DNA of 64,000 nucleotides. Source: Glaciihabitans tibetensis (GTDB taxonomy: Bacteria; Actinomycetota; Actinomycetes; Actinomycetales; Microbacteriaceae). The position numbers were made by a program, and so were the translations under genes. Each line of letters opens with the position of its first letter. Position 1 is the first letter of the stretch. The notes under the pieces are model-generated. The model was not told the origin of the DNA, did no database searches, and was given only the letters and a program-made list of their open reading frames with translations. The stretch spans positions 124,001 to 188,000 of the forward strand of contig NZ_PVTL01000007.1 of NCBI RefSeq assembly GCF_003003265.1, written 5' to 3'. This document shows, one piece after another, positions 26,427 to 33,936 of the stretch.

Positions 26427-29108
26427 ATGTGGACCAGTAGACCGGACACTCAATCACTACAACGGCAAGTGAGACTCTCACAGCCCAACGTCTCGGGGCG
26501 ACTCGTCGACCGCCCACGACTGCTCGATGAGCTCGCGGCGGGGCTGAGCCCTCCCGGTGGTTCGTTTGTCGTGCTCAGCGCGCCGGCGGGGCACGGCAAG
26601 ACCGTGTTGCTTGGGCAGTGGATGTCGGTCGCCTTAGCCGCCGGGCGCGCAGTGGGATGGTGCTCACTGGACCGGGATGACCGCGACCCATCGGTGTTCT
26701 GGGAGTCGGTACTGACGGCCGTGGAGATGGCGGCTCCCGCGAGCGTCAGCAGCGGACAGCTGGTCCTGCCGGCCCCGCCCCCGGCCGGCGGTTTCGAACC
26801 GAAGGATCACCGCCGGTTTCTGCTGGATATCCAGGCAGCGCTCGAGGAGCTGGGCGACGGCGCTGCGGTGATCCTCGACGACACTCACCTGTTGGCGGGC
26901 TCGCCAGCGGAGGACGAGTTTCGTGAGCTCCTCGAGCTGTGTCCCGCGAACGCGCACCTCGCATTCGCCACCCGCACGTCTCTTCCGGACCAGCGCGCGC
27001 GGCTCGTGCGTCGGGTGCACGAAATCGACGCAAAGTCCCTGTTGTTCACACGAAGTGAGACGGCCGAGCTGTTCGATGGCTTCGCCGTCGCGGAGTGCGT
27101 GATCGACGAACTTTTCCGTTCGTCCGAGGGGTGGCCGGCCGTACTCGGGCTCGCGCTCCCCGAAGTTGCACTTCCCCAGGGCGCGATTCCCACCGACGTA
27201 CCCGCGGCCAGTGCGCGGGAACTTCTCGACCCCGACGTGCTCTACGAATATTTCCAGCGCGAGATCTTCGACCAGGTCGATCCTCAGGACCAACCGACGC
27301 TGTTCGCGTTTGCGATCTGCCCGGTGCTCTCGGCGGACCTGGCCGACGCGATCCTGCAGCAGGAATCAAGCGCTATTTCGCTGCGTCGGCTCGCGCGCAA
27401 CAACCCCATGCTCCGCCGCACGTCCACCGATTCCAACGGAAGATCCTGGTACCGCGTCAATCCGCTGTATGCGGAATTTCTCCGTGAAAAGCTGATCAGC
27501 TCCCAGCCCGGGTTGCTCCGCCGCGGCGGTGCGATCGCGGTGGCCTGGCATCTGGAATGGGGCGACCCCCGAGCCGCACTCCGGCTCGCTGCCGAATTGG
27601 CCGAGCCCGAGCTGCTCCACTCCGTGATGCGTCGCGTCGGCTGCGAGCTCATCGCCGACGGGCACTCGTCCGACCTGCTGGCGCTCGCCGCCACCCACGG
27701 GTCCGCCCTCCTGGCTGGCGTGTTCTCCCCGTTGATCGTTGCCCTCGCGGCCGTGTCCGAGGGAAAGGTCGAGCGCGCCGAAGAAACAATGGCCAACGCG
27801 AAACCCCGCGGCCTCCAGGATGAGGATGCCCTCGAGTGGGATTGGCTGAAATACGTCGTCGCCGTGCGCATCGCGCTCGCCCACAACGAGCGCGTCACCG
27901 CGGTGTCGTCGGGGTGGCCCGACGAAACCATCAGCGCCCTCCCCGCACCCTTGCGGACCGCCGTGCACCTCACCCGCGGACTCGCCCAGACGAGGGTGGG
28001 CGAGGTTTCCGGGGCCCGGGAGGAGTTGGAGGCCTCCCGGGCCACCGCCGAAAGCCGGGGTGACCTCTCGAGCGAGGTGATGAGCATGGTCGGGCTGGCG
28101 GCCACGGCGCTCGGACGAACCGACCTGCGTCAAACGCTCGCTTACGCCGAACGCGCCGTCGCGCTGGCCGAGGACACCGAGAGCCAGGACCTCAGCCTCG
28201 CCCTCGCGGCCGCGAACATTCTCATCGCCTGGGGTCGGTTCGAGATGTTGGATGTCGCTGCGGCCCAAGCGAACGCGGAGCTGGCCCAGCAATTTGCCGC
28301 CCAGCAGCCTCTGGAGGAACTAGCACTCCAAGCGCGCCACGTGTACCAGTGGGTCACCTTCGACACTCTGCCCGACCGCAGGAGGGTCGCGCAGGAATTC
28401 ACCGGGGCGTGGCCGCCAAACTATGCGCTGCAGGCGGCACCGAGCCTGGTCGTGCCGTCGCTGCACGCGGGGCTGAGCATGGCGCGCGCGCTGGGGGAGC
28501 CGCGGTGGACTGAGCGGCTGCTCGAGCGGTCGCGGGTTGTTCTCGGTGACGGGTACGACTGGCAGGTCGCCTCTGCGCTGGTGCACTACTCGATGGGTCG
28601 CCAATCGTCGGCCCGCGGCATCCTCTCCCCGCTCCTGGAATCGTCTCACCGCCCGCGCACGCCGTCCTCGGAGATCATCGCCTGGTCGTTGGATTCTGTG
28701 CTCGAGTTCGAGTCCGGTAACTCGTTCCGCGCGCACGAGGCGATGATTCGGGCGCTCGCGGGGGCGGGCGACACTGGAGCCTTCGCCGAGGTATTGCGCT
28801 CGGAGCCATCCGTGGTGCGCACGGTGCTCGCGCGCGGACTCGACCGCTTCGGCGACCACATTCCGGTCGCGGAGCAGCTGATCGCGTCCGGTATGAGTCG
28901 CCCCGATTCCGGGCTCGGCCATCTCACCCCCAAGGAGCGCGAGCTGCTGGCTGAGTTGAAGTCGTTGCGCACGGTCGCCGAAATCTCCTCAGACATGCTG
29001 CTGTCGGTCAATACCGTGAAGACGCATATGCGCGGCATTTACCGCAAGCTCAACGTGTCGTCGCGCCGGAGGGCTGTGTCTGAGGCTGAGCGGCGGGGTC
29101 TGCTCTGA
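26427..29108 (+). CDS. Large ATP-binding LuxR-family (MalT-like) transcriptional regulator
   Basis: 893 aa from ATG 26427. The frame is open another 253 codons upstream, but that part is antisense to the GAP gene and the leaderless promoter supports this start. The STAND-type ATPase domain (about 25-260) has Walker A SAPAGHGKTVLL and Walker B GAAVILDDTHLL. A long alpha-helical, TPR-like region follows (about 330-800). The C-terminal LuxR helix-turn-helix (about 830-893) reads LTPKERELLAEL...EISSDMLLSVNTVKTHMRGIYRKLNV. MalT-type proteins bind an inducer and ATP, oligomerise and activate transcription. Target and inducer are unknown; the divergent GAP gene is a candidate. Confidence 0.93.
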   Translation: MWTSRPDTQSLQRQVRLSQPNVSGRLVDRPRLLDELAAGLSPPGGSFVVLSAPAGHGKTVLLGQWMSVALAAGRAVGWCSLDRDDRDPSVFWESVLTAVEMAAPASVSSGQLVLPAPPPAGGFEPKDHRRFLLDIQAALEELGDGAAVILDDTHLLAGSPAEDEFRELLELCPANAHLAFATRTSLPDQRARLVRRVHEIDAKSLLFTRSETAELFDGFAVAECVIDELFRSSEGWPAVLGLALPEVALPQGAIPTDVPAASARELLDPDVLYEYFQREIFDQVDPQDQPTLFAFAICPVLSADLADAILQQESSAISLRRLARNNPMLRRTSTDSNGRSWYRVNPLYAEFLREKLISSQPGLLRRGGAIAVAWHLEWGDPRAALRLAAELAEPELLHSVMRRVGCELIADGHSSDLLALAATHGSALLAGVFSPLIVALAAVSEGKVERAEETMANAKPRGLQDEDALEWDWLKYVVAVRIALAHNERVTAVSSGWPDETISALPAPLRTAVHLTRGLAQTRVGEVSGAREELEASRATAESRGDLSSEVMSMVGLAATALGRTDLRQTLAYAERAVALAEDTESQDLSLALAAANILIAWGRFEMLDVAAAQANAELAQQFAAQQPLEELALQARHVYQWVTFDTLPDRRRVAQEFTGAWPPNYALQAAPSLVVPSLHAGLSMARALGEPRWTERLLERSRVVLGDGYDWQVASALVHYSMGRQSSARGILSPLLESSHRPRTPSSEIIAWSLDSVLEFESGNSFRAHEAMIRALAGAGDTGAFAEVLRSEPSVVRTVLARGLDRFGDHIPVAEQLIASGMSRPDSGLGHLTPKERELLAELKSLRTVAEISSDMLLSVNTVKTHMRGIYRKLNVSSRRRAVSEAERRGLL

Positions 29109-29175
29109 TCTAGCGTCTGTCTGATCTGGCTTCCCATCTGATCTGACATTCTGGCGCGACCCGCAGTTGCGGCTG

Positions 29176-29181
29176 TACGAT
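29176..29181 (+). promoter_or_regulatory. -10-like hexamer TACGAT of the molybdate operon
   Basis: TACGAT ends 7 bases before ATG 29189. It overlaps the alternative ATG at 29180, which therefore would not be in the transcript. Confidence 0.5.
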
Positions 29182-29188
29182 GGCGATC

Positions 29189-29590
29189 ATGTCGCAGATA
29201 CGGATAAAGGACGCGGCCGTGTATCTCGGCGTCAGCGACGACACGGTCCGGCGGTGGATCGACAACGGGCTTCTCGACGCGGGTCAGGATGACTCGGGCC
29301 GAACGGTTCTCGACGGACTCGCCCTCGCGCATCTCGCACGCAAAAACGCGGTGCTGCCCGTCGATCCGTCCGAGATCGGCCGGTCGGCGCGCAACCGGTT
29401 TGTTGGGCTGGTGACCGAGATCACGATGGACAAGGTGATGGCCCAGGTGGAACTGCAGTGCGGGCCACATCGCGTGGTGTCTCTGATGAGCAGCGAGGCC
29501 GTGCGCGAGCTGGGGCTCGAGCTCGGGTCCGTCGCCATCGCGGTGGTCAAGGCGACGACGGTCATCGTTGAGACTCCCGGAAGAAGCTGA
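29189..29590 (+). CDS. Molybdenum-binding HTH-TOBE protein
   Basis: 133 aa. An N-terminal MerR/excisionase-like helix-turn-helix (RIKDAAVYLGVSDDTVRRWIDNGLL) is joined to a C-terminal TOBE/Mop domain (about 66-130, ARNRFVGLVTEITMDKVMAQVEL...). Mop domains bind molybdate or tungstate, so this is probably the molybdate-sensing regulator of the modABC operon it leads. ATG 29189 is preferred over ATG 29180 because of the -10 hexamer position. modA follows after 1 base. Confidence 0.9.
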   Translation: MSQIRIKDAAVYLGVSDDTVRRWIDNGLLDAGQDDSGRTVLDGLALAHLARKNAVLPVDPSEIGRSARNRFVGLVTEITMDKVMAQVELQCGPHRVVSLMSSEAVRELGLELGSVAIAVVKATTVIVETPGRS

Positions 29591-29591
29591 G

Positions 29592-30422
29592 ATGGGCTCG
29601 GCACGTCGCTCGCGGCTCGGCTTGGGGAACCCGCGGGGTGTTGCCCGTGTTGCTGTCGCGGCTGCTCTCGTTGCTGCTGGTGTCTCGGTCGCGCTTTCGG
29701 GGTGTGCGGGCGGTTCGCGCGTGTCGGGTTCCATCACGGTGTTCGCCGCCGCGTCGCTCACGAGCACGTTCACGGAGCTCGCGACCGAGTTCGAAGCCGC
29801 CAACCCCGATACGTCGGTGGTGCTGAACTTCGCGGGATCCTCCGATCTGGTCACCCAGATCACCGAGGGCGCGCCCGCGGACGTGTTTGCCTCGGCTGAC
29901 ACCAGGAACATGGCCAAGCTGGGCGACGCTGGCCTGCTCAGCGGTGACGCGGTGAACTTCGCGTCCAACACGTTGACGATCGCGGTACCGCCCGGAAATC
30001 CGGCGGGGATCAAGGATTTCGCCGATCTCGCTGCGCCCGGCCTGAAGACGGTGGTGTGTGCGCCGCAGCTTCCGTGCGGTGCCGCGACGGTGGCCATCGA
30101 GACGGCGACGGGCGTGACACTCAAGCCCGTCAGCGAGGAGTCATCGGTCACGGACGTGCTCGGCAAGGTCAGCTCGGGTGAAGCCGACGCCGGTCTCGTC
30201 TACGTCACTGATGTCGAGGCGGCGGGTGAGTCAGTGACGGGCATCTCCTTCGACGAAGCGGGCGCGGCCGTGAACACGTATCCGATCGCCGCTGTCGATG
30301 GTGCTGGGAACGGTGCTGGGAACGGCTCTGGGAACGGCGAGCTCGCCGCCGCGTTCATCGACTTCGTCACCGGTCCGGTCGGCCAGCGTGTGCTCGCTGA
30401 CGCGGGCTTCGGTGCTCCGTGA
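29592..30422 (+). CDS. modA: Molybdate ABC transporter substrate-binding lipoprotein
   Basis: 276 aa from ATG 29592, whose ribosome site (GGAAGAAG) lies at the end of the previous gene. A lipoprotein signal peptide ends in lipobox [51 protein letters not shown] and [34 protein letters not shown] are ModA hallmarks. It captures molybdate outside the membrane for ModBC. A 12-base repeat near the end encodes [13 protein letters not shown] in a loop before the last helix. Confidence 0.95.
   Translation: MGSARRSRLGLGNPRGVARVAVAAALVAAGVSVALSGCAGGSRVSGSITVFAAASLTSTFTELATEFEAANPDTSVVLNFAGSSDLVTQITEGAPADVFASADTRNMAKLGDAGLLSGDAVNFASNTLTIAVPPGNPAGIKDFADLAAPGLKTVVCAPQLPCGAATVAIETATGVTLKPVSEESSVTDVLGKVSSGEADAGLVYVTDVEAAGESVTGISFDEAGAAVNTYPIAAVDGAGNGAGNGSGNGELAAAFIDFVTGPVGQRVLADAGFGAP
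30300..30336 (+). repeat. 12-base tandem repeat (3 copies) in modA
   Basis: GTGCTGGGAACG twice, then a variant; encodes Gly-Ala-Gly-Asn units. Confidence 0.95.
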
Positions 30423-30423
30423 C

Positions 30424-31368
30424 ATGCGCCGTGACATGCGCCGGGACGTGTCTTCGGTGACTTCGGTGTCTTCGGTGACTTCGAAGCCGGTGCCGAACTC
30501 GAGGCCGGTGGTGCTCGGGCTTCCGCGGTGGGTGGGCATCGTGGCATCCGTCGGCGCCCTCTTCATCGTTTTGCCTTTGGTCGCCATGATCACGCGGGTG
30601 AACTGGCCGGAATTTGGCGCACTGGTTACGAGCGAGTCGTCTGTGGCGGCGTTGGGGCTGAGCCTGCGGACCTCGGTGGTGTCGACCGCGCTCTGTGTCG
30701 TGCTCGGCGTGCCGCTGGCGCTGCTGCTGGCGCGCACGCAGTTCGCCGGGCAGAAGGTGCTTCGCGCGCTGGTGCTGCTGCCGCTGGTGCTGCCGCCGGT
30801 GGTCGGCGGGATCGCGCTGCTCTACACGTTCGGTCGGCGCGGGCTGCTCGGGTCGACGCTCGAGGTGCTCGGCATCCAGATCGCGTTTTCCACGACCGCG
30901 GTGGTGATCGCGCAGACCTTTGTGGCGTTGCCGTTTCTCGTGCTCAGCCTCGAGGGGGCGCTGCGCACGGTCGGAACCCGCTACGAGGCCGTAGCGGCGA
31001 CCCTCGGCGCGAAGCCGACGACGGTGCTGTTGCGGGTCACCCTTCCGCTGGTGCTTCCCGCCCTGATCTCCGGCGCCATGCTGTCGTTCGCCCGCGCCCT
31101 CGGCGAGTTCGGCGCCACGCTCACCTTCGCGGGAAGCCTCCAGGGCGTCACCCGAACCCTGCCGCTGGAGATATACCTGCAGCGCGAAACCGACCCGGAC
31201 GCCGCGGTCGCCCTTTCCCTGGTTCTGGTGCTGGTGGCCGTCGTCGTGGTGGGGCTGTCGCGCGGGGTGTCGGAGCGCAGAGGGTCGGAGCGCGGAGGGT
31301 CGGAGCGCAGCCTTTCAGAGCGCCGCCTGTCAGAGCGTGACCAGCCGGCACGCGGGATGCCGCTGTGA
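30424..31368 (+). CDS. modB: Molybdate ABC transporter permease
   Basis: 314 aa from ATG 30424, 1 base after the modA stop; a second ATG 12 bases later is part of a duplicated start (CGCCGTGACATG). Six helices, with the EAA-type loop [23 protein letters not shown] and [14 protein letters not shown] typical of ModB. The N-terminal ~25 residues (Ser/Val/Thr, 18-base repeat) and the C-terminal ~35 residues (Ser-Glu-Arg units, 15-base repeat) are repeat-made extensions around a normal core. It overlaps modC by 4 bases. Confidence 0.93.
   Translation: MRRDMRRDVSSVTSVSSVTSKPVPNSRPVVLGLPRWVGIVASVGALFIVLPLVAMITRVNWPEFGALVTSESSVAALGLSLRTSVVSTALCVVLGVPLALLLARTQFAGQKVLRALVLLPLVLPPVVGGIALLYTFGRRGLLGSTLEVLGIQIAFSTTAVVIAQTFVALPFLVLSLEGALRTVGTRYEAVAATLGAKPTTVLLRVTLPLVLPALISGAMLSFARALGEFGATLTFAGSLQGVTRTLPLEIYLQRETDPDAAVALSLVLVLVAVVVVGLSRGVSERRGSERGGSERSLSERRLSERDQPARGMPL
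30451..30486 (+). repeat. 18-base repeat (2 copies) near the modB start
   Basis: TCTTCGGTGACTTCGGTG and a near copy encode Ser-Ser-Val-Thr-Ser units; an upstream 12-base duplication contains the start codon. Confidence 0.85.
31270..31339 (+). repeat. 15-base tandem repeat (about 5 copies) at the modB C-terminus
   Basis: Units of TCGGAGCGCAGAGGG and variants encode repeating Ser-Glu-Arg. Confidence 0.95.
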
Positions 31369-31425
31369 CGCCCCATCGTGCTGTGACGCCCGATCGGGCT
31401 GTGACGCCCGATCGTGCCGTGACGC
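31365..31425 (+). repeat. 18-base repeat duplicating the modC start codon
   Basis: GTGACGCCCGATCGTGCT-like units occur three times, plus a partial fourth. Each starts with an in-frame GTG. Confidence 0.95.
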
Positions 31426-32645
31426 TCGACCTCGCGGCGGCGGTCACCGCGCGCAACTTCTCGGTCGAACTGAACGTCGCGGCGGGGGAGACGGTCGCCG
31501 TGCTGGGGCCCAATGGCGCGGGCAAGTCGACGCTGCTGAATTTGGTCGCGGGACTGCTGCGACCGGACACTGGCCATGTGCAGCTGGCGGGCCGCACGCT
31601 CGCAGGCCGCACGCTGGCTGATCCGGCGGCGCACGTCTGGGTTCCGCCGCATGAGCGCGGGGTGTCGCTGCTCGCGCAGCAACCCCTCCTGTTCCCGCAC
31701 CTCAGCGTGCTCGACAACGTCGCGTTCGGTCCGAGAAGCGCGGGCAAGAGCAGCCGCGACGCGCGCGCAATCGCCCGTATCTGGTTGGAGGAAGTGGACG
31801 CCCTCGAACTCGCCGAGCGGCGTCCGGCCTCGCTGTCGGGCGGCCAGGCCCAGCGGATCGGCGTGGCCCGGGCCCTGGCGTCGGACCCCCAGCTGCTTCT
31901 CCTCGACGAGCCCTTTGCCGCACTCGACGTGGCGGTTGCCCCGGCGCTTCGACGGATGCTGCGCCGCGTACTCGAGAGCAGGACCGTAGTTGTGGTGACC
32001 CACGACGTGCTCGACGCCTTCACCCTCGCGGACCGCGTGGTCGTGATGCACGACGGAGCCATCGTCGAGCAGGGCCCCACCCGGGAGGTGCTGCTGCACC
32101 CGCGCACACGGTTCACCGCCGAGCTGGCCGCGCTCAACCTGCTCATGGGTACGCGCGTGGACGGGGGCATGAGTATGGGCGGGGGCACGGGTTTTGAGGG
32201 CCGAGTGATCGCGGCGGCGGTCGCGCATTCGGCCGCCGGTGCGGCGTTCCCGATCGGCGCGGCGGCGGCGATGGCGGTGCGTCCCTCGGCGGTGTCGGTC
32301 TCGGTGGCTGAGCATGCGAGTGCTGAGCGGGCGAGTGCTGAGCATGCGAGTGCTGACCCAACGAGCACTGAGCAGGCGAGTGCCGACCGGAGCGCCGGCC
32401 TCAACGTGCTGCGCGGCATCGTGCACGACCTTGAACCGCGGGGCGACGTCGTTCGGGTGCGTGGCGTTGTGGGTGGGAGTGGAGTGGTCAGCGGGCTCGG
32501 GGCCCTCGGTGGTGCAGAGGGCGCTGGACAGGCGCTCGCCGCGGACGTGCTGCCGAGCGTTGTTGTCGACCTCGACCTGAGCCCCGGCGCCGCGGTCTTC
32601 TTCTCGTTCGAGCCGGGTGCCGCGACGATGTACCCGAGCGCGTAG
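31365..32645 (+). CDS. modC: Molybdate ABC transporter ATP-binding protein
   Basis: 426 aa from GTG 31365, overlapping modB by 4 bases. The ATPase domain has Walker [10 protein letters not shown], signature [15 protein letters not shown], Walker [13 protein letters not shown] and H-loop [15 protein letters not shown]-terminal TOBE-like domain follows (about 285-426), split by a 15-base repeat that encodes AEHAS-type units. The N-terminus is an 18-base repeat carrying four in-frame GTG codons (31365, 31383, 31401, 31419), so the true start is ambiguous by up to 18 residues. It powers molybdate uptake through ModB. Confidence 0.93.
   Translation: MTPHRAVTPDRAVTPDRAVTLDLAAAVTARNFSVELNVAAGETVAVLGPNGAGKSTLLNLVAGLLRPDTGHVQLAGRTLAGRTLADPAAHVWVPPHERGVSLLAQQPLLFPHLSVLDNVAFGPRSAGKSSRDARAIARIWLEEVDALELAERRPASLSGGQAQRIGVARALASDPQLLLLDEPFAALDVAVAPALRRMLRRVLESRTVVVVTHDVLDAFTLADRVVVMHDGAIVEQGPTREVLLHPRTRFTAELAALNLLMGTRVDGGMSMGGGTGFEGRVIAAAVAHSAAGAAFPIGAAAAMAVRPSAVSVSVAEHASAERASAEHASADPTSTEQASADRSAGLNVLRGIVHDLEPRGDVVRVRGVVGGSGVVSGLGALGGAEGAGQALAADVLPSVVVDLDLSPGAAVFFSFEPGAATMYPSA
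32307..32381 (+). repeat. 15-base tandem repeat (5 copies) inside the modC TOBE region
   Basis: GCTGAGCATGCGAGT and variants encode [25 protein letters not shown]. Confidence 0.95.
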
Positions 32646-32657
32646 CGTGGGGCCCCT

Positions 32658-33803
32658 ATGGGCGCCATGAACGAACTGATCAATGCGGCGGTAGTGGATA
32701 GGTTGCGCGCGCTGCTGGATTCGAGCGTGCGTGGGCACAGCGGCATCCCCCTCACCCTGCTTTCTGGGAGCACGTCTCCGATTCGATGGACGGCCCTCGA
32801 GGCTGCCGCCGCGGGCGTCGACGGACTGAGCCTGCGCGAACGCAGCGACCTGGTCAGTGGGGCGCTTGTTGTGGACCTTCCCGGCGACTACGCCACGGTG
32901 GCTGCGGTGTTTCGTGGGGCGCTCGCGTCACCAGAGTTCACCGGATGGATGATGTGGCCGGTGACGGAGACCGTCGCGACACTCGCGCTCGGCTCGGATG
33001 ATCCGGCTGACTTCGAGGACGGACTGACGCTGCTGTCGGAACTGACCCCGCGCCTGACCTCGGAGTTCGCCATTCGCCGTTTTCTGAGGGCGGACCTCGA
33101 CCGGGCGCTCGCCGTCATCCGGCCCTGGACCGAGCATCCGAACGAGCATGTGCGCAGACTCGCGAGCGAGGGAACGCGCGCCTTTCTGCCGTGGGCGGTG
33201 CGCGTGCCCGCCCTGTTGGCGGCTCCGACGAGCACGACGCCGATTCTCGACGCTTTGCGCGGCGACGACAGCGACTACGTTCGCCGGTCGGTCGCCAACC
33301 ACCTCAACGACCTCGGACGCCAGTCACCCGACGTCGCGACCGCCCTCGCGGCGCGCTGGATGCACCAGAGCGACACCCACACCGAATGGGTGGTGCGGCA
33401 CGGGCTGCGGGTGCTCATCAAAAAGGCAGACCCACGGGCGCTTGAGCTGCTCGGATTTGCGGTTGTCACCGTGGCGGTCGGCGATGTGATGCTGGATGCC
33501 CCGGTCGTCGAGCTGCCCGGAGAGCTCACCTTCACCGTCGAAGTGAAAAACACCGGAACCGAAGCTGCCCGCCTCGCCATCGACTACGTGGTGCACTACG
33601 TGAAAAGCAACGGAACGACCGCGGGCAAGGTATTCAAGCTCACCACCGCAACGGTGCTGGCCGGCGAGAGCATCGCGCTGCGTAAGAAGCATGCGTTCCG
33701 CCCGATGACCACCCGCGTGCACTACCCGGGGATGCACGCGCTGGAGTTGCAGGTGAACGGGCAGCGCTACTCGCGGGTGGAGTTCGAGTTGGCTGGGTTC
33801 TGA
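32658..33803 (+). CDS. AlkC-like DNA alkylation repair protein (HEAT repeats)
   Basis: 381 aa. The HEAT-like helical core (about 1-270) contains FAIRRFLRADLDRALAVI, HPNEHVRRLASEGTRAFLPWAVRVPALL and SDYVRRSVANHLNDLGRQSPDVA, matching the AlkC/AlkD-type alkylpurine DNA glycosylase family. The C-terminal ~95 residues form an immunoglobulin-like beta domain (GELTFTVEVKNTGTEAARLAIDYVVHYVK) seen in AlkC relatives. It would excise alkylated bases. A TAGCGT hexamer lies 9 bases before the ATG. The last five codons and stop are part of a 16-base repeat that continues downstream. Confidence 0.85.
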   Translation: MGAMNELINAAVVDRLRALLDSSVRGHSGIPLTLLSGSTSPIRWTALEAAAAGVDGLSLRERSDLVSGALVVDLPGDYATVAAVFRGALASPEFTGWMMWPVTETVATLALGSDDPADFEDGLTLLSELTPRLTSEFAIRRFLRADLDRALAVIRPWTEHPNEHVRRLASEGTRAFLPWAVRVPALLAAPTSTTPILDALRGDDSDYVRRSVANHLNDLGRQSPDVATALAARWMHQSDTHTEWVVRHGLRVLIKKADPRALELLGFAVVTVAVGDVMLDAPVVELPGELTFTVEVKNTGTEAARLAIDYVVHYVKSNGTTAGKVFKLTTATVLAGESIALRKKHAFRPMTTRVHYPGMHALELQVNGQRYSRVEFELAGF

Positions 33804-33848
33804 GTTGGCTGGGTTCTGAGTCTGCGGGGTTCGAGTTGGCTGGGTTCT
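33786..33848 (+). repeat. 16-base repeat running through the AlkC-like stop codon
   Basis: GAGTTGGCTGGGTTCT three times and one divergent copy. The first copy encodes Glu-Leu-Ala-Gly-Phe and the TGA spans the junction to the second copy. Confidence 0.97.
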
Positions 33849-33863
33849 GAGCGACGCACGCAG

Positions 33864-33905
33864 CAGAACGGCCCCGCATCCATGTCTGGAAGCGGGGCCG
33901 TTCTG
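33864..33905. terminator. Bidirectional hairpin between AlkC-like gene and adhE
   Basis: 14-bp perfect stem CAGAACGGCCCCGC/GCGGGGCCGTTCTG with a 14-base loop. No long T-run on either side. Confidence 0.8.
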
Positions 33906-33936
33906 GTGAGCAATTAGCTCAGTACTGCTGGTGCTA

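Noticed and set aside
30981..32738. Two long minus-strand frames over modB-modC
   Set aside because: Antisense shadows; modBC reading frames carry the ABC motifs.
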